45,327 nt of DNA from Firmicutes bacterium HGW-Firmicutes-3 (GTDB taxonomy: Bacteria; Bacillota; Clostridia; Lachnospirales; Vallitaleaceae). Shown piece by piece: positions 33,036 to 40,523 of this stretch. The position numbers and the translations under genes are program-made. Under the pieces are notes generated by a model. The model was given only the letters and a program-made list of their open reading frames with translations. It ran no database searches and was not told the DNA's origin. Position 1 is the stretch's first letter; the number at the start of each line of letters is the position of its first letter. Where the stretch lies: assembly GCA_002841435.1 (NCBI GenBank), contig PGZS01000015.1, forward strand, positions 1 through 45,327, read 5' to 3'.

Positions 33036-33659
33036 ATGGAAGAAATTATTATAGAAGCGTTAGAACGCGCTAAAAAATCAGGAAAATTTAAGGAACAAGG
33101 TTTCGTACCGGGTGTATTATATGGAGAAGGCATTGAGGCAACCACATCGGTTAAATTTGATGCATTGATTATTAGAAAGCTTATATCCCATCATGGTTCA
33201 AACGCCAAAGTTTGGGTCCAATATAAAGGTTCGAAAAAATTCGGTTTTGTAAAAGAGGTCCAATTTGATCCACTTTCAAGAAGACTATTACACATCGATG
33301 TTCAAATGGTTGCAAAAGATCAAAAAATCCAACTTCACGTGCCGATACATTTTATTGGCGAAGATTCACTGAAAGTCAATCAGCTAGAATTCCAGATTTA
33401 TAAGCATGAAGTTACTGTGACAGGTGACATGACTTTGATGCCTGAAGCCATAGAAGTGGATGTTAGCACAATGGCGCTTGGTGATCAAATTACATACGCT
33501 GACTTCAAATTAGAAGAAAGTCTTGTAACAGATGATTTGGAATTGGTTTATGGTGTTGTCAATCATCTTAAAGTCTTAGCGGTTGAAGAACCTGAAACAG
33601 ATGTAGTTGGAGCTGAATCAGCTGAACCTGCCTTAGTAGGCGAAGACGAAGAAAAATAA
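33036..33659 (+). CDS. Ribosomal protein L25 / general stress protein Ctc
   Basis: A 207-residue 5S-rRNA-binding ribosomal protein of the long Ctc/TL5 type. The N-terminal L25 domain (about 1-92) contains GFVPGVLYGEG and KKFGFVKEVQFDPLSRRLLHIDVQ. The C-terminal beta domain (93-185) and an acidic tail (ETDVVGAESAEPALVGEDEEK) follow. In Bacillus the homologue is induced by stress through sigma-B; only a sigma-A-like promoter is seen here. AAAGGAG lies six bases before the ATG. It is monocistronic, with a terminator after it. Confidence 0.9.
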   Translation: MEEIIIEALERAKKSGKFKEQGFVPGVLYGEGIEATTSVKFDALIIRKLISHHGSNAKVWVQYKGSKKFGFVKEVQFDPLSRRLLHIDVQMVAKDQKIQLHVPIHFIGEDSLKVNQLEFQIYKHEVTVTGDMTLMPEAIEVDVSTMALGDQITYADFKLEESLVTDDLELVYGVVNHLKVLAVEEPETDVVGAESAEPALVGEDEEK

Positions 33660-33694
33660 TTAAAATTGAACAAAAATAGATAATATTTGATTAG

Positions 33695-33727
33695 AATAGA
33701 GACCCCGTAGGGTTTCTATTTTTTTTC
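33695..33727 (+). terminator. Intrinsic terminator after the L25/Ctc gene
   Basis: An 11-bp stem AATAGAGACCC / GGGTTTCTATT (one G-U pair) with loop CGTA is followed by seven T. Confidence 0.9.
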
Positions 33728-33793
33728 ATTTCATGCCATAATCTAGTAACAAATATGAAGTAAATACGTCAAAAAAATAAGTTGATTTTGCTA

Positions 33794-33821
33794 TTGACTT
33801 ATGAGCAGAAAATGATATGAT
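33794..33821 (+). promoter_or_regulatory. Promoter of the three-gene exporter operon
   Basis: TTGACT, a 16-base spacer and TATGAT. An operator-like palindrome begins six bases downstream. Confidence 0.65.
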
Positions 33822-33826
33822 GAACA

Positions 33827-33846
33827 AGTGTATTACACTAGCTAGT
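33827..33846. promoter_or_regulatory. Operator-like double palindrome before the exporter operon
   Basis: The 13-bp palindrome AGTGTATTACACT (33827-33839) runs into the 10-bp palindrome ACTAGCTAGT (33837-33846). It lies at the expected transcription start, the place for a repressor. TGTA/TACA-rich sites of this sort are used by GntR-type (YtrA-like) regulators of exporter operons, but no such gene is nearby. Confidence 0.55.
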
Positions 33847-33866
33847 ACAGTAGAAAGGTCGGTTAT

Positions 33867-34589
33867 ATGGAGAAAATCATGATTATAAAGGGTCTTAGAA
33901 AAGTATATCGAATGGGTAAGGAAAAAGTAATCGCTTTAGATCACATTGATTTGGATATAGAAGAAGAAAAAGTTTATTGTCTTCTGGGACCATCCGGTTC
34001 AGGTAAATCCACTTTACTTAATATGATGGCTGGATTAGAACCCCCAACAAAAGGTTCCATAAGCTTTAAAAATTTAAAAATAGAAAAAATGAACGAGTCG
34101 GATTTGGCTAATTTCAGAAGACGGCATATTGGTTTTATTTTCCAGTCCTATAATCTCATTCCAACACTGAATGCACTCGAGAATATAACGATGCCACTAC
34201 TTTTTAAAGGTATACACCCCAAAGAACGGCATAAAGTTGGGATGGAAATGTTAGATGCAATAGGTATCAAGGATAGATGGCGTCATAAGCCAACAGAAAT
34301 GAGTGGTGGTCAGCAACAAAGAGTGAGTCTTGCACGGGCCTTTATTAATGATCCGAATATTATCTTTGCTGATGAACCGACAGGCAATTTAGATACAAAA
34401 ACGGCTAATACAATGATGATGCTGATGTTGGGATTGGTAAAAGAACGACGGCAGACTTTAATCATCGTAACACACAATGAAGAATTGGCTGTCTATGCGG
34501 ATTATGTTATTCATATAAGGGATGGAAATATCTATGAAATCGTAGATAACACAGCTAAAAAGGTGATTAATTCTATTACAGGAATTTAA
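33867..34589 (+). CDS. ABC transporter ATP-binding protein (MacB/LolD type)
   Basis: The 240-residue ATPase energises the exporter formed with the permease two genes downstream. Walker A is GPSGSGKST (41-49), the Q-loop lies in FIFQSYNLIP, the ABC signature is MSGGQQQRVSLARAF, and Walker B is IIFADEPTGNLD. These sequences match the lipoprotein-release/macrolide (MacB, LolD) branch. ATG 33867 has AAAGG eight bases upstream. ATG 33879 also has GGAG six bases upstream and gives a more typical MIIKGLRKVY start, so the real start is uncertain by four residues. Confidence 0.93.
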   Translation: MEKIMIIKGLRKVYRMGKEKVIALDHIDLDIEEEKVYCLLGPSGSGKSTLLNMMAGLEPPTKGSISFKNLKIEKMNESDLANFRRRHIGFIFQSYNLIPTLNALENITMPLLFKGIHPKERHKVGMEMLDAIGIKDRWRHKPTEMSGGQQQRVSLARAFINDPNIIFADEPTGNLDTKTANTMMMLMLGLVKERRQTLIIVTHNEELAVYADYVIHIRDGNIYEIVDNTAKKVINSITGI

Positions 34590-34638
34590 GTAAAGAATAT
34601 ACGACCATATTTGGTCATAATGACTAAGGAGATTAAGC

Positions 34639-37062
34639 ATGAAAAGAATCGTATCATACGTTATGGTGTTTTGTTTACTGGGTAGTCTACTACAAAATAT
34701 GCCTGTAAGAGGCGCAACAGATTTGACGATTTCAAGTGTTACAACAAGCCCGGCAACAATTGGTGCTTATAAGGAATTCACCATTACATTTACAGTAACT
34801 AACCGGTCAATAGAAACCCTTAGTCAGATATTCATTGAAATTGAAAGTGGTGAGTATCAATTAAAAGAAAGTGGTTCAAAAGAATTAATTCTTGAAGGGA
34901 ATTTGGAGCCGGGTGCAAATTTTTCAAAAACATTGACCATGAGAAGGGTTGGAGAGACATTAACCTCCATACCGGTCAAGCTGACATATGTTGGTGGTAA
35001 CACAAGTCAAAGTGACTATATTTCGGTCAATGCTACTGTTGGAGGTGAAGCGCCAAGTGAACCTGAACCTCCGGTAGATACGAAGGAATACCAACCTTAT
35101 TTGAGTCTGGAAGATGCCACATTTCCAACCCTGTATTTAGGCGAGGTTAATGAAGTGACCATTACGATTAAGAACACAACCCGTTATCAAGCTAGGAATT
35201 TGACCGTTACACCAAATCTGACGGATATACAGGTGGCGGGTATACGCGTGGATGCCATAACGTTTAAGCCCAATGATACGACCATTGATGCCCGAAAAGA
35301 CAAGGACATGAAGTTGAAATTTGTCGTGGATGATATCGTAGCAGAAGGCAACTATCCTATAACATTAGAACTTCAATATAGAAACAGTTATAATGATCTA
35401 TTTACACAAGAAATCAAGACATACTTAAGGGTAGTTAGAGATATGACCAAAAGCCATCAGGTACAATTGAATTTGATCAATGAACCCACTCAGATTTCCT
35501 CTGGTGATCAAGTGCAGTTGAACTTTTCACTTAGAAACGAAGAACAGCCAATATCATCTCCTAGGATTGAGGTTAAAGAGAAATCCGACTACTTTACGTT
35601 ACTATCAGGTAACGAAATTATGGATTACCAAAAGTTGATGGGAAACGCGTCTGTAACAATGCCCTTGACATATAAAATATCGGATGAAACGCCAGCGGGA
35701 TGGTATAATTTGGTCGTTGCTTACAGTTATATAACTCAAGAGGGCTTCAAGCTTAATAGAAGTAAAACCATTCGATTATATGTTAAGGGACAAGCGATTA
35801 GCAGTGCCATGGTTTCTATCGATGAGGTGGTTTACCCATCATCAGTTAAACAAGAACAGCCCTTTATAGTCAGTTTTGTAATAAAGAACATTGGTAATAA
35901 AGATATGGAAAATATTAAGGTAGCACTAGAGGATAATGCAATTTTTTTGCCAAAATCAAGTGCCTTAATACAGATAAAAAAATTATTAAAGGGAGAGAAG
36001 GCTACTTTAAGCTTCCAACTTGTAGCGAGTGGAGATGATTTGAAAGAAAGAAACTATCCCATATCTTTTAATGTTACATATGATTATGAAAAATCCGGAA
36101 AATACGAAAAAGAAACTTTGAATCAAGTGATGGGTGTCTATGTAATTGGAAAAACGGTAGAAAATATTAGCAAAGGTGTACCCAAAATAATTATTGAGCA
36201 ATATACCGCGAACCCAATCATGGTAGATGCAGGTACTGAATTCGATCTAAGCCTAAGGATTCAAAACGCCCATTCCAGTCAAAAAATCTATAATATTAAG
36301 ACATATTTAACCGCTATAGAAACTTCCGAAACCACTCGGAACAATATTTTTATGCCGGTCAATAGCTCTAATACATTTTATATTGATGACATCGGTCCAA
36401 AGGGGATTATAGAAAAATCTATTCGCCTCTATGCTATGCCGGATGCCCAACCTAAAACCTACACCATTCAAGTGAATTTTGAATATGAAGACAAGGAAGG
36501 AAACCCGATAACAGCCACAGAGTTAATTGGTATCAATGTGAAACAACCAACCAGAGTTGAGATGTCTGATTTTAATCTTCCAACAGAAGTGATGATGGGT
36601 GAAATGATTCCTATATATTTTGATGTATACAACACAGGTAAGGTTAAAGTATATAATCTTATGGTACGAGCAGAAGGTGATTTTAATCTCGAACCGATGA
36701 GTAAGTATATCGGTAATTTCGAACCCGGTTATCAAGATTATTTTGATGCTTATATGACGCCTAATACATCAGGACTCTTAGAAGGTAAGATTATAATAGG
36801 CTATGATGATCCATCAGGAGAATATATGGAGGAGATTAAAACTTTTTCAATTCAAGTAATGGAGAATTTCGATAATCCCGGTGATTTTGGTGAGTATCCG
36901 GAGGAATTTCCTGGTGGAATGGAAGGCGAGAATGGCAATGGTTTATTGGAGAAATGGCTATGGTTATTGATTCCTTTATTTGTTGGTGTTGGTTTTGCAA
37001 CCGCTTATGTTATTAAAAAAAGAAAGCAAAAAAAAGAAGGAATGATGCTGGATGAGGATTAA
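34639..37062 (+). CDS. Membrane-anchored surface protein with CARDB/COG1361-like repeats
   Basis: An 807-residue exported protein. A signal peptide (about 1-26, ending RGA) is followed by several immunoglobulin-like beta domains of the CARDB/NEW3 type. Each contains a form of the pattern 'TVTNRS...PG' or 'VTNIGN...MENI', for example ITFTVTNRSIETL, ITIKNTTRYQAR and FVIKNIGNKDMENI. Near the C-terminus there is an acidic Gly/Pro/Glu linker, one transmembrane helix (about 775-795) and a basic cytoplasmic tail. It is thus displayed outside and anchored in the membrane. Its place between the ATPase and permease genes, overlapping the latter by 11 bases, suggests that it is the extracellular partner of the exporter. 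Confidence 0.85.
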   Translation: MKRIVSYVMVFCLLGSLLQNMPVRGATDLTISSVTTSPATIGAYKEFTITFTVTNRSIETLSQIFIEIESGEYQLKESGSKELILEGNLEPGANFSKTLTMRRVGETLTSIPVKLTYVGGNTSQSDYISVNATVGGEAPSEPEPPVDTKEYQPYLSLEDATFPTLYLGEVNEVTITIKNTTRYQARNLTVTPNLTDIQVAGIRVDAITFKPNDTTIDARKDKDMKLKFVVDDIVAEGNYPITLELQYRNSYNDLFTQEIKTYLRVVRDMTKSHQVQLNLINEPTQISSGDQVQLNFSLRNEEQPISSPRIEVKEKSDYFTLLSGNEIMDYQKLMGNASVTMPLTYKISDETPAGWYNLVVAYSYITQEGFKLNRSKTIRLYVKGQAISSAMVSIDEVVYPSSVKQEQPFIVSFVIKNIGNKDMENIKVALEDNAIFLPKSSALIQIKKLLKGEKATLSFQLVASGDDLKERNYPISFNVTYDYEKSGKYEKETLNQVMGVYVIGKTVENISKGVPKIIIEQYTANPIMVDAGTEFDLSLRIQNAHSSQKIYNIKTYLTAIETSETTRNNIFMPVNSSNTFYIDDIGPKGIIEKSIRLYAMPDAQPKTYTIQVNFEYEDKEGNPITATELIGINVKQPTRVEMSDFNLPTEVMMGEMIPIYFDVYNTGKVKVYNLMVRAEGDFNLEPMSKYIGNFEPGYQDYFDAYMTPNTSGLLEGKIIIGYDDPSGEYMEEIKTFSIQVMENFDNPGDFGEYPEEFPGGMEGENGNGLLEKWLWLLIPLFVGVGFATAYVIKKRKQKKEGMMLDED

Positions 37063-38443
37063 AGATCTTATTATGGTAAGTATGAGAAACCTATGGCGAC
37101 GTAAACTTCGGACAAGTTTAACGATTCTTGGTGTTGTCATAGGAACGGCATCCATTGTTCTAATGGTTTCTCTTGGAATTGCGATGAACCAAAATTTCAT
37201 AAAAGAAATTGAAAGAATGGGTTCATTGACAACAATCAATGTATACCCGAGTTATCGTTATGAACCTATGATGGAGAAAAAACCATCTGCCGGTTCAGTA
37301 GATGAAGGCATGATAACGGATATGACCATTGCAAGCTTTGAAAGCATTCCTGGTGTTGCCATAGCTTCCCCTGTGTTAGAGCTTAGTCTTAAAATGACGG
37401 CAGATAAGTATGTATCATGGGTACAATTAAGAGGAATTAAACCGGCATTGCTGGAAATTCAGAAATTAAAAGTAGCGGAAGGCCGATTACTAGAAGAGCA
37501 AGATAAATTAGCATTCTTATTTGGCTCTGAGGTAGCTTACAGTTTTTATGACCCTCGAAATAGTGGGGGTGGCATGTGGTATTATGAAGAAGGTAATGAA
37601 GAAAGAATGCCGCCACCTGTAGATTTGATGACAGCTCGGCTAAAGGCATCTTATGATATGAACTTTGGTGAAAAGACACCTCCGGGTGGTACGGGTACGA
37701 AGCCGGTTCGCCCATATAATATAATTGCAATCGGTATAATTGAAGGCCAAGGTGAACATGCTTATAGTGTTTATACGACGTTGGATCAAGCAAAAGCCAT
37801 TAAAAAAGAACAAGATCGATATAATGCATCTGTCTCAGGACCGGCAACGCCTGGTTCTGGTTCTAAAAAAAAGACAGTGGAAACCTATAATAATGCTATC
37901 GTTCAAGTTGAAGACATCGATCAAGTGGAAGCAGTGATTGAAACAATTAAAAGCATGGGATTTGAAGCATATAGCCTTATGGAGTACCTTAAAAGCATGC
38001 AAAACACTTCTAATGCCATACAGATGGTGTTGGGAGGTATTGGTGCTATTTCTTTATTGGTTGCAGCCATTGGAATTACCAATACGATGATTATGTCTAT
38101 TTATGAAAGAACCAAAGAGATTGGCGTCATGAAAGTTATAGGCGCAAAGATGAAAGATATAAAGAAGATGTTTTTAATCGAAGCTGCCATGATAGGGTTT
38201 ATAGGTGGAGCGACTGGTTTAATTATCAGTTTTGTTGGCTCAAAAATACTTAATTTTGTTGGTAAAAACATTTCACTTTTCGGCATGGGCGGCGGTGGTG
38301 TTGATGCTCAGTTGTCGGTCATTCCAATTTGGTTATATGTATTAGCCATCGTATTTACGACGTTGGTAGGCTTGATTTCCGGTTATCTTCCTGCCGTTAG
38401 AGCTATGAAATTAAGTGTCCTAAGTGCTTTAAGAACAGAATAA
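37052..38443 (+). CDS. MacB/FtsX-family ABC transporter permease
   Basis: A 463-residue permease with the four-helix MacB topology. One transmembrane helix lies at about 20-42 after the basic MRNLWRRKLRTSL. A large extracellular MacB_PCD domain (about 50-325) contains Gly/Pro-rich loops. Three C-terminal helices form the FtsX domain, with ERTKEIGVMKVIGAK, the coupling-helix signature. With the ATPase and the CARDB-like protein it should move a lipid, peptide or lipoprotein by mechanotransmission. The substrate is unknown. The ATG overlaps the preceding stop by 11 bases. It closes the operon. Confidence 0.9.
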   Translation: MRIKDLIMVSMRNLWRRKLRTSLTILGVVIGTASIVLMVSLGIAMNQNFIKEIERMGSLTTINVYPSYRYEPMMEKKPSAGSVDEGMITDMTIASFESIPGVAIASPVLELSLKMTADKYVSWVQLRGIKPALLEIQKLKVAEGRLLEEQDKLAFLFGSEVAYSFYDPRNSGGGMWYYEEGNEERMPPPVDLMTARLKASYDMNFGEKTPPGGTGTKPVRPYNIIAIGIIEGQGEHAYSVYTTLDQAKAIKKEQDRYNASVSGPATPGSGSKKKTVETYNNAIVQVEDIDQVEAVIETIKSMGFEAYSLMEYLKSMQNTSNAIQMVLGGIGAISLLVAAIGITNTMIMSIYERTKEIGVMKVIGAKMKDIKKMFLIEAAMIGFIGGATGLIISFVGSKILNFVGKNISLFGMGGGGVDAQLSVIPIWLYVLAIVFTTLVGLISGYLPAVRAMKLSVLSALRTE

Positions 38444-38458
38444 AGACATGTATCCATA

Positions 38459-38487
38459 TTGTTTTATAGGCCGGGTAAAGGTATAAT
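38459..38487 (+). promoter_or_regulatory. Promoter of aguA-aguB
   Basis: TTGTTT, a 17-base spacer and TATAAT. The -10 region and what follows, TATAATAGACAAAA, are identical to 22701-22714 before the IIC gene. Confidence 0.72.
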
Positions 38488-38537
38488 AGACAAAATGACA
38501 ATTTAGAATTCAACTCTATTATATAAGGAGCCAGGTT

Positions 38538-39587
38538 ATGATAAATCCAGTGAAATACACAATGCCTGCCGAATGGGAAGCCCATAACAGAACCATCGTA
38601 GAGTGGCCTGTTAAAACATCCCTTGTATGGCAAGAGAACTATAAATCGGTATGTAAGGGTTATGGTGAGGTTATTAGAGCGATAACTGCTTTTGAACCGG
38701 TAACGGTGATTATTAATGAGGAAGCTGAAGAAGAGATTCAGAGGCTATGTGGTTCGAAGGTGGAAATAATTAGAATACCTCATAATGACGCCTGGGTAAG
38801 AGATAACGGACCTACTTTTGTTAGAGACACAAAGGGTAGGCTTCATGGCATAAGTTGGTTATTTAATGCTTGGGGGGAGAAGTACCTACCCTATGATTTA
38901 GATGACAAAGTGGCAACAACATTATTAGATCAGTTAGAAATACCAAGTATAGAAGTGCCCTTGGTATTAGAAGGGGGATCCATTCATGTGGATGGGGAAG
39001 GCACGCTGTTAACAACCAAAGAATGTCTTCTTAACCCTAACAGGAATCCGGATTTAAGCCAGGCAGACATAGAGCTTATTATTAAAAAATACTTGAATGT
39101 GTCCAAAATCATTTGGTTGGATCAGGGTCTATATGGTGATGAAACCGATGGACATATTGATAACATTGCCTGTTTTGCAAAACCGGGTACGATTTTATTA
39201 CAAGCTTGTCATGATCCTAAGGATCCAAATTATGAAATTACCCAAAAAGCTATAGAAGTGTTGAAGCACGTCAAAGATGCAAAATCCAGAAAATTGGAAA
39301 TCATAGAGTTACCAACACCACCACCCCGCTACTATAAAAACCAACGTCTGACACTTAGTTATTTGAATTTTTATATCGTCAATAAGGGCATTATTCTGCC
39401 GGTGTTTGGAGGGGAAGCCTCAGACACCGATTGTAAAGCAAAAAGCATCCTAGAGACAGTCTTTTTTGACCGAGAAGTATTAACTGTTGACGGTATGGCA
39501 TTGATAACAGAAGGCGGTAACGTGCATTGTATCACCCAACAGATGCCACAAAAAGTAAAAAGTGAAAAAAGGGAGGGCTTGGTATGA
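38538..39587 (+). CDS. aguA: Agmatine deiminase
   Basis: The enzyme hydrolyses agmatine to N-carbamoylputrescine and ammonia. The 349-residue protein shows the guanidine-modifying fold with PHNDAWVRDNGPTF (about 81-94), the LEGGSIHVDGEGT block, DGHIDN, and the catalytic cysteine C331 in GGNVHCITQQMP. It starts with PAEWEAHNRTIVEWP, typical of AguA. AAGGAG stands nine bases before the ATG. Its last four bases overlap the aguB start (ATGA), so both are made together. Together they form the agmatine route to putrescine; arginine decarboxylase is not in the window. Confidence 0.95.
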   Translation: MINPVKYTMPAEWEAHNRTIVEWPVKTSLVWQENYKSVCKGYGEVIRAITAFEPVTVIINEEAEEEIQRLCGSKVEIIRIPHNDAWVRDNGPTFVRDTKGRLHGISWLFNAWGEKYLPYDLDDKVATTLLDQLEIPSIEVPLVLEGGSIHVDGEGTLLTTKECLLNPNRNPDLSQADIELIIKKYLNVSKIIWLDQGLYGDETDGHIDNIACFAKPGTILLQACHDPKDPNYEITQKAIEVLKHVKDAKSRKLEIIELPTPPPRYYKNQRLTLSYLNFYIVNKGIILPVFGGEASDTDCKAKSILETVFFDREVLTVDGMALITEGGNVHCITQQMPQKVKSEKREGLV

Positions 39588-40459
39588 GAAAAGTTATGGT
39601 TGCGGCAACTCAGATGAGCTGCTCATCAGATAGGAAAGAAAATATAATAAAAGCGGATCGATTGGTAAGAGAGGCAGCAGCAAAAGGTGCACAAATTATT
39701 CTAGTACAAGAGCTATTTGAAACACCTTATTTTTGCCAAGTTGAAAAACCAAAGTATTATGAATATGCCACAACCGCTGAAGATAATATGGCCATTAAGC
39801 ATTTTAAAGCTGTAGCCAAAGAGTTAGAAGTGGTTTTGCCAATTAGTTTCTATGAGAAAAAGAACAATGCCAGATACAACGCCATTGCCATTATCGATGC
39901 AACGGGAGATCTGTTAGGGGTTTATAGAAAAAGCCATATTCCTGACGGTCCGGGCTATGAGGAGAAATACTATTTTAATCCTGGAGACACGGGATTTAAA
40001 GTATGGACTACAAAATATGGCGTTATCGGCGTCGGAATTTGTTGGGACCAGTGGTTTCCGGAAGCGGCTAGAGTCATGGCACTTATGGGTGCAGAAATGC
40101 TTTTTTATCCCACAGCTATAGGATCAGAACCCTATAGTCCTGAAGTTGATTCAAAAGACCATTGGCAACGCTGTATGATTGGGCACTCAGCTTGTAATCT
40201 TATGCCGGTGATTGCTTCTAACCGTATTGGAGAAGAAAGAGAGGATGCCTCTTCTATCCAATTTTACGGGTCATCTTTTATAACCGACGCAACAGGAAGC
40301 AAAGTTGCAGAAGCATCACGTGATGAGGAAACCGTTCTAATAGCGGAATTTGACTTAGAAGAAAATGAAAAACAACGTATTGAATGGGGTATATTTAGAG
40401 ATCGTCGTCCGGACTTATATAAGCCTATTCTAACCTATGACGGATTTTTAGAAGTATAG
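39584..40459 (+). CDS. aguB: N-carbamoylputrescine amidase
   Basis: A nitrilase-family hydrolase (291 residues) that releases putrescine from N-carbamoylputrescine. The catalytic triad is E43 (VQELFETPY), K116 (YRKSHIPDG) and C153 (GICWDQWFPE). The GSEPYSP and DSKDHWQR stretches are usual for AguB. It is translationally coupled to aguA by ATGA. The stop is followed at once by copy E of the recurrent motif and then by fbp. No terminator separates aguB from fbp. Confidence 0.95.
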   Translation: MRKVMVAATQMSCSSDRKENIIKADRLVREAAAKGAQIILVQELFETPYFCQVEKPKYYEYATTAEDNMAIKHFKAVAKELEVVLPISFYEKKNNARYNAIAIIDATGDLLGVYRKSHIPDGPGYEEKYYFNPGDTGFKVWTTKYGVIGVGICWDQWFPEAARVMALMGAEMLFYPTAIGSEPYSPEVDSKDHWQRCMIGHSACNLMPVIASNRIGEEREDASSIQFYGSSFITDATGSKVAEASRDEETVLIAEFDLEENEKQRIEWGIFRDRRPDLYKPILTYDGFLEV

Positions 40460-40476
40460 TTTTGACCCTATAACCA
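40458..40476 (+). promoter_or_regulatory. Recurrent 19-nt motif, copy E (upstream of fbp)
   Basis: AGTTTTGACCCTATAACCA begins at the last bases of aguB and lies 47 bases before fbp. It is the only strong copy outside the phosphotransferase locus. Confidence 0.5.
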
Positions 40477-40523
40477 ACGTCATTTTCTAATGTACTTTCT
40501 GCACTGATAAAAGGAGGGTTTTT

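Noticed and set aside
34603-34616. Small hairpin GACCA/TGGTC between the exporter ATPase and surface protein genes
   Set aside because: The 5-bp stem with no T run is too weak to call a terminator or operator.
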